DNA from: JBOFCS01 sp051646185
GTDB lineage: Bacteria; Actinomycetota; Actinomycetes; Mycobacteriales; Mycobacteriaceae
Assembly: GCA_051646185.1 (NCBI GenBank)
Contig: JBOFCS010000123.1
Location: 1-15,966, forward strand
Direction: 5' to 3'
Length of the DNA: 15,966 bases
In this document: positions 1-7,337 of the stretch, piece by piece
How positions within the stretch are numbered: position 1 is the first letter of the stretch
Layout: each line of letters begins with the position of its first letter
Notes under the pieces: model-generated
What the model was told of the DNA's origin: nothing
Databases searched by the model: none
Seen by the model: only the letters and a program-made list of their open reading frames with translations
Position numbers and translations under genes: made by a program

Positions 1-1087
1 CCTGCCCACGTAGTTGCCATACTAATTCTGAGCACTGAGCTAACCCTGTGGCTCCAAGCGGATGGCCTTTTGATAACAAGCCACCAGATGGGTTGGTGAC
101 AACTCGTCCACCATAAGTATTATCACCATCCAAAATAAATTTTTCAGCTGTACCCGGAGCCGTAAGGCCAAGGGCTTCATAGGAAATAAGTTCGTTTGTA
201 GTGAAACAATCATGAAGCTCAACTACATTAACATCCTCAGGTCCAACCCCGGCTTGCTCGTAAACACTTTGTGCTGCAGCACTAACCATGTCATATCCAA
301 CTAGGTTCATCATGTCAGTACTGAAACTCGCTATAGTATCAGTGGTCATTGTCTGTGCTTTTATCTCTACGGTAGCGTTAATACCCTGAGCTTTAGCAAA
401 ATCTTTGCTACACAAGATTACTGCGGCTGCACCACAGGTTGGTGGACAGCATTGTAGGCGAGTGAGCGGACCAAAAATTTGTGGTGATGCTAAAACTTCT
501 TCAACAGTAAGTTGATCGCGAAAAACTGCATACGGATTGTTTTTAGCATGCTGGCGAGACTTAACAGCTATTCTCGCAAATACTTCTTTATTCATGCCAT
601 ACTTATCACAATACGCTTGACCAGCACCACCAAAATATTGTGCGGCCATGGGAGCCTCATCATTCCACCCTTGTAAATGTGAAGTCTGCATATCAAATTT
701 AGCGAAAGGACTTGGACGATCATCCCAGACTGAGGCTAGTGCCCCTTTTCTCATTTGTTCAAATCCAAGGGCAATAACACAATCTGCCATGCCAGAGGCT
801 ACAGCCTGTCTAGCCAAAAAAAGTGCCGAAGATCCGGTGGAACAGTTGTTGTTTACGTTAAAAACTGGTATACCAGTTTTTCCTACCTGATAAAGAGCAG
901 ATTGGCCTGATGTGGAATCTCCATAAACATAACCAACAAAGGCCTGTTGAATTTTTTCGTAATTTATTCCACTATCTTTCAGAGCTTTTCGAACAGACTC
1001 GACCGCCATAACATCGTAGGGACCACTCCTACTTGGTGTTGCGAATGCCGTCATTCCCACACCAGCTACCACTACCGGATTCAGCAT
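1..1087 (-). CDS. SCP-x-type thiolase (acetyl-CoA acyltransferase / lipid-transfer protein), C-terminus beyond the left edge
   Basis: A thiolase that would cleave a 3-ketoacyl-CoA, or act on sterol or branched acyl-CoA, in the cytoplasm. The minus-strand frame stays open from the ATG at 1087 to the window edge, giving about 362 residues, so stop and C-terminus are missing. It contains the nucleophile motif NVNNNCSTGSSAL with Cys82, VELHDCFTTNEL near residue 315, and NPSGGLLSKGHPLGATGLAQ with the active-site His. These features match the thiolase domain of animal SCP-x closely. Bacterial thiolases of this class are about 390 residues; whether an SCP2 domain follows cannot be seen. A GAAAGG ribosome site lies 9 nt before the ATG. 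It is the last visible gene of a minus-strand operon, 78 bp after the diflavin reductase. A degradative aldolase or lipid-transfer paralogue is possible, but the catalytic Cys and His are intact. Confidence 0.9.
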   Translation of the reverse strand, partial: MLNPVVVAGVGMTAFATPSRSGPYDVMAVESVRKALKDSGINYEKIQQAFVGYVYGDSTSGQSALYQVGKTGIPVFNVNNNCSTGSSALFLARQAVASGMADCVIALGFEQMRKGALASVWDDRPSPFAKFDMQTSHLQGWNDEAPMAAQYFGGAGQAYCDKYGMNKEVFARIAVKSRQHAKNNPYAVFRDQLTVEEVLASPQIFGPLTRLQCCPPTCGAAAVILCSKDFAKAQGINATVEIKAQTMTTDTIASFSTDMMNLVGYDMVSAAAQSVYEQAGVGPEDVNVVELHDCFTTNELISYEALGLTAPGTAEKFILDGDNTYGGRVVTNPSGGLLSKGHPLGATGLAQCSELVWQLRGQ

Positions 1088-1165
1088 ACTTAACTACCTT
1101 TCTATACAAATTTCTGTCAGTGCGACTTGAACGTCTTTGAATAAAATATGTTTCAGTAAAATCTC

Positions 1166-2896
1166 TTAGTAAACATCCAAGTTGAGTCTCCCCTGCTCCC
1201 GCAATGCGCTCATGTACTTATTCGAATCTCGTTTGCCGAAAGTTTCTATAACATCGCTGATAGCCTTTTCAACAGCGGGAGCCATGGACAAAGAATCTCC
1301 GCAGATATACACAATCGCACCAGATTCTAACCAAGAAAAAAACTCTTCACCGTTTTCCCGAATCAAATCTTGCACATAGATTTTGTGGCTTGTATCCCGT
1401 GAAAAGGCTGCGCTTAGCTTTGTCAGAAAACCAGATTTTTCCATATCAAGAAATTCATTTCCGTAGAGAAAATCTTTAGTGCGGTATCGCGCGCCAAAAA
1501 AGAGCCAGTTTTTCCCTGTCGCGGAAAGTTTATTTCTTTCCTGAAGAAATGCTCTGAACGGAGCAACACCAGTGCCGGGTCCAATCATGATGATTGGCAA
1601 AGAATTATCTGAGGGAAGTCGGAAATGTTCGTTCGTTACCAAGGTGATCTCAGCTAAAGCCCCTTTAGATAAATGATCTTCTAAATATGTTGAACACACA
1701 CCTCCACGAAAACGTCCCTCTGACTGGTAACGCACTGCTTTCACAGTCAGATGCACTTCATTAGGGAAAGCTAGTGGGCTAGAAGAAATAGAATAAGTAC
1801 GCTCCCGCTGTGGAGCAAGAACTTCAAGAAAGTCTTTTACTGACCACTCTCTAACATTAGATAGCTCAATGACATCAAGAACATCACGGCCATAGCACCA
1901 TTGCTGGATACCAACACGATCATCGCAGGACAAGGCTTCGATAAGACCTAAGTCTCCTATGCTTGCAGCAACTTTTTCAAGAAGGATTCGAGTAATTTTT
2001 GTTATATCGTAATTAGTCTTTATTTCTTCTTTTAGTAGGTCCACTTGCTGAAATTTTGGATTATCAAACGTAAAATTTATTTCCGCAATTAACTTATCTG
2101 CCAGCTCATCATTACCGATCGGAATTAAAGATATAGCATCACCAGTTTTATAAGGAAAGTCCTCTTTTACCCTCAATACATAATGGCTAACTTTACTTTC
2201 GGCCCCTTTGCCCGAAATTTCCTCCCCGGTGAACTGAGCAGTAGCTTTTACCTCTTCAAGTCCAGTAGAAACATCACCGAAAAATTCACTAAGACTTGCC
2301 ATTAAGGGGGCTGGGTCTTTATCCTCCTTCGCTAATAAAACCGATAAAGATCCCTTGACCCAATTTTTTGCCGAAGACTCATATTGAACATCACAATCAG
2401 CACGTGGATAAATCCGATGCGCACCCAGTTCAGCAAGTCTCTTATCAAGATCTTTTCCAGCTTGGCAGAAGTACTCATAACGTGAATCGCCTAAGGAACA
2501 TACGGAAAAATCTAAGCCAGTTAAGCTTTTGACCTTCTCATCAAAAATTACTTCCCAAAATTTATGTGCGCTTCTTGGTTCATCACCATCACCATAAGTG
2601 GATACTATAAATAGAACTTCATTGAAAGACGTAAGTTGCTCTACTTCAACATTATTCAAAGGAACACATCTGACACTGAACCCACAAACTGTTGCTATTT
2701 TTTTAATATTCGCTGCGATGTCCGCCGAGTTTCCTGATTGTGTTCCATAGGCTATCAACAAGTCCCCTTCCAAGACAGACAAAGATAGTGAACCTGCAAC
2801 CACTCCTGCAGTATCAATCTTCTCTTGAGCAACTTGTCGTTTTTGAATAACTCTCTCATCAAAGTATCTAAGCTTTTGTGAGATAAAATTTTTCAT
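1166..2896 (-). CDS. NADPH-dependent FMN/FAD diflavin reductase (CysJ / cytochrome P450 reductase-like)
   Basis: Passes electrons from NADPH through FAD and FMN to a heme or Fe-S partner. Numbering from the longest reading (595 aa, TTG at 2953), a flavodoxin domain has GTQSGN (70-75), STYGDGDEP (118-126) and CSLGDSRYEYF (152-162). The reductase module has RTYSISSSP (385-393), GGVCSTYL (417-424), IGPGTGVAPFRAF (457-469), YICGD (549-553) and a C-terminal aromatic in NLDVY. There is no membrane anchor. I prefer the ATG at 2896 (576 aa) because it leaves a 53-nt gap like the other gaps of this operon. The TTG at 2953 instead overlaps the upstream TGA and has GGA 9 nt ahead, so coupled initiation there remains possible. 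Length and layout fit CysJ (about 600 aa), but no sulfite reductase hemoprotein is nearby. The P450 of the same cluster is the obvious candidate acceptor; that pairing is inference. Confidence 0.92.
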   Translation of the reverse strand: MKNFISQKLRYFDERVIQKRQVAQEKIDTAGVVAGSLSLSVLEGDLLIAYGTQSGNSADIAANIKKIATVCGFSVRCVPLNNVEVEQLTSFNEVLFIVSTYGDGDEPRSAHKFWEVIFDEKVKSLTGLDFSVCSLGDSRYEYFCQAGKDLDKRLAELGAHRIYPRADCDVQYESSAKNWVKGSLSVLLAKEDKDPAPLMASLSEFFGDVSTGLEEVKATAQFTGEEISGKGAESKVSHYVLRVKEDFPYKTGDAISLIPIGNDELADKLIAEINFTFDNPKFQQVDLLKEEIKTNYDITKITRILLEKVAASIGDLGLIEALSCDDRVGIQQWCYGRDVLDVIELSNVREWSVKDFLEVLAPQRERTYSISSSPLAFPNEVHLTVKAVRYQSEGRFRGGVCSTYLEDHLSKGALAEITLVTNEHFRLPSDNSLPIIMIGPGTGVAPFRAFLQERNKLSATGKNWLFFGARYRTKDFLYGNEFLDMEKSGFLTKLSAAFSRDTSHKIYVQDLIRENGEEFFSWLESGAIVYICGDSLSMAPAVEKAISDVIETFGKRDSNKYMSALREQGRLNLDVY

Positions 2897-2949
2897 GATG
2901 ATCTTTCGCTTAGGTAGGTGCACTCTACGCTCAGTAACTAAATATTTAT

Positions 2950-4362
2950 TCAACGCAAATCATCCAATGCTGTTCGAGCAGCATTGTAACCACACATACC
3001 GTGCGCACCTGGCCCTGGCGCTGTAGCAGCTGAACAAAGATAGATGCCTTTAATGCCAGTTCTGTACGGATTCAAAGAAATACGTGGTCTGAACAATAAC
3101 TGTTTTGGCATATTTGCCCCAGTCAAAATATCTCCACCAACAAAATTGGGATTGTCTGTTGAAATTTTTTGTACGGAGCGTGATGAAATCTCGACTATGC
3201 GCTCCCTTAGTTTCGGAGCGAATCTTTCGATCTGATTTAAGATTATTTGTGTTCCATCACCTGACCATCTTTGTGGCACATGAGCATAAGCATCAATCGG
3301 GCAAATAGAACCTGATCGTCTAGAAGGATCAGCCACATACTGTTGTCCTACTAAGACAAAGGGATTGCTGGGCATATGGCCCTTTGTCACCATCTTCTCT
3401 GCATACGCGATCTCTTCAAAACTTCCCCCTACATGTACTGTTCCAGCTTCCCGAGCCGGAAGGTATGTCCAGGGAATACCTCCTTCAACTGCAAAAGAAA
3501 TTTGAAAAGCACCAGGACCATGCTTGAAGTTTCGATATGCTTTTGCAACACTTTGGTTCAGCCGCTCTCCCAGTATGTCAGCAGCAGCGGCAGGTGTGGT
3601 ATCAAGCAAAACGATATCGGCATCTTCTAATTCGGAAATCGACTTTACCCAAACGCCAGTTTCAACCTTCCCACCCTGGCTGGTAATCTTTTTTTTCATT
3701 GCATCAGCGATCCGTTCAGAACCACCGATCGCTACCGGCCAGCCATATCTATGTGCTGCTACTCCAAGCAAAAATCCTACAGCAGAAGACATTCCGGAGT
3801 CCAAAGGCCGAAAGGCATGAGCAGCAACGCCTGCCCATAATGCTCTCGCACTATCACCCTCCCAACGGCGGGCAACCATCTGTGCTGAAAGTAAGCTTCG
3901 TAGGCCAAATTTTGCTAAGGTTAGAGGATGATTCGGGATTTGCATGATGGGCTCAAATAGATTTTCGGAGATACGATCAAAATCACTAGCCATACTGGTG
4001 AATAACCGCTTATAGGACCTGGCATCATCACCCAAAAGGCTCGCCGTATCTTCGATAGATCGATAGACAGAAGCTCCGACTCCCCCTTCCAAGGGATGCG
4101 CGTATTGAATTTCAGGGAACCCCCATTGCAAACCTAATTCAGATAAATTAGCTTCTTTGGCGAAACGGGATTGAGTAGCAAATGGATGAAAAGCTGAGCA
4201 TTCGTCATGAAGCACACCAGGAAGCGTAGGAAAGCAGGAGCGCATGCCACCACCAACCACATTGTGACCTTCTAAAACGGTAACATCTATCCCGGAAAGC
4301 CCCAGTTTGATAGCTGCGGCCAGTCCATTTGGTCCGCTACCAACAACTATCGCCTTGACCAT
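2950..4362 (-). CDS. Phytoene desaturase/PYROXD2-like FAD-dependent oxidoreductase
   Basis: A flavin amine-oxidase/CrtI-fold oxidoreductase of 470 aa, expected to desaturate, saturate or isomerise a lipid or isoprenoid-like molecule. The dinucleotide-binding motif AIVVGSGPNGLAAAIKLG opens the protein (GxGxxG at 8-13), followed by the Glu that binds ribose in VTVLEGHNVVGGGMRS. The C-terminal FAD-contact motif GIYLCSAATAPGPGAHGM corresponds to the CrtI/PYROXD2 ending. The start is set by AGGAG 7 nt before the ATG at 4362; a TTG 18 nt upstream is in frame but overlaps that ribosome site. It lies 56 bp after the DUF3556-like gene and just before the diflavin reductase. No phytoene synthase or other carotenoid gene is in view, so carotenoid synthesis is not supported. 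Family call is firm, substrate unknown. Confidence 0.9.
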   Translation of the reverse strand: MVKAIVVGSGPNGLAAAIKLGLSGIDVTVLEGHNVVGGGMRSCFPTLPGVLHDECSAFHPFATQSRFAKEANLSELGLQWGFPEIQYAHPLEGGVGASVYRSIEDTASLLGDDARSYKRLFTSMASDFDRISENLFEPIMQIPNHPLTLAKFGLRSLLSAQMVARRWEGDSARALWAGVAAHAFRPLDSGMSSAVGFLLGVAAHRYGWPVAIGGSERIADAMKKKITSQGGKVETGVWVKSISELEDADIVLLDTTPAAAADILGERLNQSVAKAYRNFKHGPGAFQISFAVEGGIPWTYLPAREAGTVHVGGSFEEIAYAEKMVTKGHMPSNPFVLVGQQYVADPSRRSGSICPIDAYAHVPQRWSGDGTQIILNQIERFAPKLRERIVEISSRSVQKISTDNPNFVGGDILTGANMPKQLLFRPRISLNPYRTGIKGIYLCSAATAPGPGAHGMCGYNAARTALDDLR

Positions 4363-4418
4363 TAAATTACTCCTGCTCAACTAGTTTGAACAATTATTTA
4401 TCACTGTAGAACCTAGAG

Positions 4419-6176
4419 TCACTGATTGATGTTTACCGAAATTGGTCCATTAGGCAACCACGGTTGTTCATTAACACAGTCACGCGGATCGAACCAGCCT
4501 GACTCAATCTGCCCTAGTGCGGCATCGATAATTCGGTAGTCCTGTCGATAACGATGAATAGGCTGTGACTCAATCAGCACTACCACTAACTCACCCGGTT
4601 CTAATTGACATTGAGCCTGTATCTCACTAATCAAGTCTTCATTAAAGATATGACCACAACCAAAAGTCCAACCAGTCAAGCTATTTGCCCAAAGTTCCCC
4701 ATCTCGCATTTCATATTTTTCAAATTCTTCACCCAGGTTTCGCATCATCAAAGACATAAGAGCCCGGCCTTGACTGTGCATCATCCGAACAACAAGAAAA
4801 CTATCTAATAATGTAGCTGCTTCAGCTTGCCCATACATTTTTGCCAAAACTTCTGATTGCAAGGGATAAGCCATACAAAACTTGTTCCCTATTTTTTCTT
4901 CAACGCCCGGCGCAAAGGCAAATAGACCAGTGGCCCAATTACCCGCGTACTGTCGCATCGACGGTAAGAAGGAAACCTTATCCGGTCGAAAATTCCCCAG
5001 TACTGGAAAGAATAAAAGTCCCGCAATAATCAAAGACATAACGTAGGGGTGTGATGTGTCATAGAGTGCATAGCCCTGCCAGGATCCATGCATCCCAAAC
5101 AACCACACTGCTAAAAATATAAATACAACATTCCATTCCAGTGGCGCTGCCAAAGGAAATGTAGAGATAATGAAGATGTGCATTGCGACCATCGCAACCA
5201 CCCCTACTACAGCTATTTCCTTGTTGACAGTGAGAAGTAATACCAAGGGAAAAACCAATTCAAGGAATGTCCCTAGTATATGACCGGTAAAAGATGCAGC
5301 TTTTGAAGGACGCAAATCCTCTGGATAACTTCGATAATTCAGTTTTTTTAGTGTTTTTGACGCGATCCAATCAGCATTACTAACCATCACAGGTATCACA
5401 CTTGAGAAGTGGATACCGTACTTAGATATAGCTGCTCCAACCCATACAACAACAATCAAACACTTTCCAGCAATCACCATGTCGGGGAAACTATTGTGAA
5501 ATATCACGAATATCACCAACGCGGGAAAGTATTGCTCACCCCGAGCAGCTAAAAATATTAACTTATCTCTAAAACCATTTACTACTAATAGAATAAGAGT
5601 AACTAAAAGTAATTTTGGCGCTAAAAGATCAATGAAATGCTCCGCCCCATCTTGCGTTGCATAGACTGTAACCTGACCTTGTGATACCAATAGAACGATA
5701 AGACTAATCAATAAAGCAGAATAGGCGAGGATATCGAATAAGGTACGACGGTTGCCTCGAGTAAGTGGCACCCACCGCCAAGGTGGGGCTTTATAGGTAC
5801 CGACTCGCAACCAATTGGAAGCTGCGGTTGGACTCAGCCTAAATTGAGCCATAAGTGGCCCCCAAGCCCCTCCTAGGCCTAAAACTTCAATAAGTATTGT
5901 CCAGACAATAATTTTTTGCCATACGATTGGGTTTGTCCACCACTCGTGAAATGTCCATATAGGGCCACAATCAGGTGATGTTAGACCGATAATATTTAGT
6001 CCAATACCTATGTAAAAAATCGAGATTTTTGACAAATATAAAAGTGGGATAGCTAAAGGCATACCAGAACCGTTGAGCGCCCATTGTTGAGCAAGTATTC
6101 GCAGCCGCTCCATCCTGGGCTTAGTCTGAAATTCTACTAATTCAAATTCCCATGGTCTTGGCTTAAGAAATCTCAT
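4419..6176 (-). CDS. DUF3556-like multi-pass membrane protein
   Basis: A 585-residue integral membrane protein with roughly nine or ten hydrophobic segments in its first 390 residues, among them runs around LLYLSKISIFYIGIGLNIIG, IIVWTILIEVLGLGGAWGPL, LLVTLILLVVNGF and VMSLIIAGLLFF. A soluble C-terminal domain of about 190 residues follows, rich in charged and aromatic residues. The FLKP-plus-acidic/aromatic N-terminus, EWWTNPIVWQK and GWTFGCGHIFNEDL recall actinobacterial DUF3556 proteins; that assignment is from memory. Its biochemical role is unknown. AAGGAG lies 8 nt before the ATG at 6176, whereas the GTG at 6185 overlaps the ribosome site, so the ATG is chosen. It opens the four-gene minus-strand unit ending with the thiolase and is preceded by 252 bp of non-coding DNA. 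A membrane platform or transporter for the cluster's lipid substrate is plausible but unproven. Confidence 0.8.
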   Translation of the reverse strand: MRFLKPRPWEFELVEFQTKPRMERLRILAQQWALNGSGMPLAIPLLYLSKISIFYIGIGLNIIGLTSPDCGPIWTFHEWWTNPIVWQKIIVWTILIEVLGLGGAWGPLMAQFRLSPTAASNWLRVGTYKAPPWRWVPLTRGNRRTLFDILAYSALLISLIVLLVSQGQVTVYATQDGAEHFIDLLAPKLLLVTLILLVVNGFRDKLIFLAARGEQYFPALVIFVIFHNSFPDMVIAGKCLIVVVWVGAAISKYGIHFSSVIPVMVSNADWIASKTLKKLNYRSYPEDLRPSKAASFTGHILGTFLELVFPLVLLLTVNKEIAVVGVVAMVAMHIFIISTFPLAAPLEWNVVFIFLAVWLFGMHGSWQGYALYDTSHPYVMSLIIAGLLFFPVLGNFRPDKVSFLPSMRQYAGNWATGLFAFAPGVEEKIGNKFCMAYPLQSEVLAKMYGQAEAATLLDSFLVVRMMHSQGRALMSLMMRNLGEEFEKYEMRDGELWANSLTGWTFGCGHIFNEDLISEIQAQCQLEPGELVVVLIESQPIHRYRQDYRIIDAALGQIESGWFDPRDCVNEQPWLPNGPISVNINQ

Positions 6177-6251
6177 AACACGCACTCCTTAAATGTATTT
6201 GAAATCTGACTACTACTAAATCTTTCACCTGTTTACAGTTAGATTCCAAAT

Positions 6252-6268
6252 AAGATAATCATTTTCAA
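6252..6268. promoter_or_regulatory. Fur/Zur-like metalloregulator box (candidate)
   Basis: On the minus strand the site reads TTGAAAATGATTATCTT. Its core GAAAATGATTATC is self-complementary at 10 of 13 positions and resembles Fur-family boxes of the GATAATGATAATC type. It lies about 80 bp upstream of the DUF3556-like start. The surrounding DNA is AT-rich, so chance similarity is a real possibility. Confidence 0.3.
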
Positions 6269-6346
6269 TAAATTTCATAAAACTGAAACCTTTAAATCAA
6301 TTTTGCTCTACAACCATTCAAAAACATAGCAACTACTGTCAACTAT

Positions 6347-6358
6347 TTGATTAATCAA
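6347..6358. repeat. Perfect 12-bp palindrome TTGATTAATCAA
   Basis: An exact inverted repeat without spacer, sitting 5 bp from a TTGACA on the minus strand. A dimeric repressor operator (TetR or MarR style) is one reading. No such repressor is encoded in the window. Confidence 0.4.
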
Positions 6359-6428
6359 GACTGAGACATTGTGAGCAGACAACTAGTAGAATAGAGTGCA
6401 CCGTATCTTATAACCCCATAATCTGTAT

Positions 6429-7271
6429 CTAGTAATCAGATATACGAGTCTCATAGTCGATACGGCCAGGGCTATGTGCACTATCAAGCATTAGACGATC
6501 TACACCCATTTTTCTAAGAAAATACATCGAAAGTTTTTTGGGTAAAAGAGAATTAACTTTGGAGAGCACTCCAACAAGCTGGGGAACAAACACTTCATCA
6601 CGCTGCTTAATGACACCACGAACAATTTCACGGGCCACATCTTCAGGCTGACGCGCCTTAACCACCGTAGTGTTATCAATACCTGAGGTAAGATCTGTTT
6701 CCACAAGACCAGGCATTACACAGGTGAATTTTATTCCGCTACTTCGATATTCCATTCTTAGTGCTTCTGTTAATCCAACAACAGCGAATTTAGTCGAGGA
6801 ATAAACAGCAGCACCTGGCTCACCTATTTTCCCAGCTGCTGAAGCCACGTTGACAATACATCCTTTGCCCCGTAACAACATCTGCTTAATTACAATATGC
6901 GTACCGGTAATAACCCCCGAAATATTAACTGAGACTTGACGTGATATTGACTCAGGGGTCTGTTGATCAAATGCCCCAGTAAACATAATTGCAGCGTTGT
7001 TAATAAAAACATCAACTGAACCCAGATCAGATTGCGTTTTATCTAAATATGTTTGAAAACTTTCAGGGTCTGTAACATCGAGAAAATATCCTCTTGCACC
7101 ACCACCAATTTTTGCAGCTAGTTCTTGAGCAAGTTTTTCATCGATATCTCCGATAGAAACGCTGGCTCCTGCCTGTGCAAAAGCTAAGGCAGTAGCAGCA
7201 CCTATTCCTTTTGCTCCACCGGTAATAGCAACACATCCACGGAATTTATTTTTATTATTAATGTTGTTCAT
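6429..7271 (-). CDS. Short-chain dehydrogenase/reductase (classical SDR)
   Basis: A cytoplasmic NAD(P)-dependent alcohol/ketone oxidoreductase, 280 aa. The Rossmann motif is TGGAKGIG (17-24), the NNA motif is at 91-93, and the catalytic set is Ser144, Tyr157 and Lys161 (YSSTK). Asp42 in SIGDID, at the end of the second strand, favours NAD(H). The C-terminal extension (LLPKKLSMYFLRKMGVDRL) resembles actinobacterial lipid-metabolism SDRs. The ATG at 7271 has AAGG 6 nt upstream; a GTG at 7319 is in frame but has no ribosome site and adds an unconserved-looking leader. It lies 66 bp after the P450 in the same direction, so it probably oxidises the P450 product or a downstream alcohol. The substrate is not readable from the sequence. 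Confidence 0.93.
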   Translation of the reverse strand: MNNINNKNKFRGCVAITGGAKGIGAATALAFAQAGASVSIGDIDEKLAQELAAKIGGGARGYFLDVTDPESFQTYLDKTQSDLGSVDVFINNAAIMFTGAFDQQTPESISRQVSVNISGVITGTHIVIKQMLLRGKGCIVNVASAAGKIGEPGAAVYSSTKFAVVGLTEALRMEYRSSGIKFTCVMPGLVETDLTSGIDNTTVVKARQPEDVAREIVRGVIKQRDEVFVPQLVGVLSKVNSLLPKKLSMYFLRKMGVDRLMLDSAHSPGRIDYETRISDY

Positions 7272-7337
7272 CAAACACCTTAATTTACTTGTGACTGAAT
7301 TACTTACGTAAAGATGCACTTATTAAAGTGAGTCAAC

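Larger units (their letters stand above)
6177..6428. promoter_or_regulatory. Non-coding spacer, likely promoter region of the DUF3556-thiolase operon
   Basis: This AT-rich spacer lies between the SDR stop and the DUF3556-like start, both on the minus strand. It is much longer than the other gaps in the run (53-78 bp), which suggests a separate promoter. It contains a perfect 12-bp palindrome (6347-6358), a minus-strand TTGACA (6342-6337) without a convincing -10 partner, and a Fur/Zur-like imperfect palindrome (6254-6266). No GC-rich hairpin with a T-run was seen after the SDR stop, so read-through from the P450-SDR unit cannot be excluded. Confidence 0.5.

Noticed and set aside
648..890. Plus-strand open frame of 80 codons inside the thiolase region
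   Set aside because: It lies opposite a frame with complete thiolase motifs, and its own translation has no recognisable features.
1166..2953. Diflavin protein as a sulfite reductase alpha subunit (cysJ) in a sulfur assimilation operon
   Set aside because: The domains fit, but no cysI, cysH, cysD or cysN homologue is in the window and all neighbours are lipid/redox genes. The plain cysJ symbol was therefore not assigned.
3044..3947. Several overlapping plus-strand open frames of 60-98 codons
   Set aside because: All are opposite the FAD oxidoreductase, lack ribosome sites, and read as shadow translation.
2950..4362. A carotenoid biosynthesis cluster based on the phytoene-desaturase-like protein
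   Set aside because: No phytoene synthase, GGPP synthase or lycopene cyclase is present, and the C-terminal sequence fits the broader PYROXD2-like group equally well.
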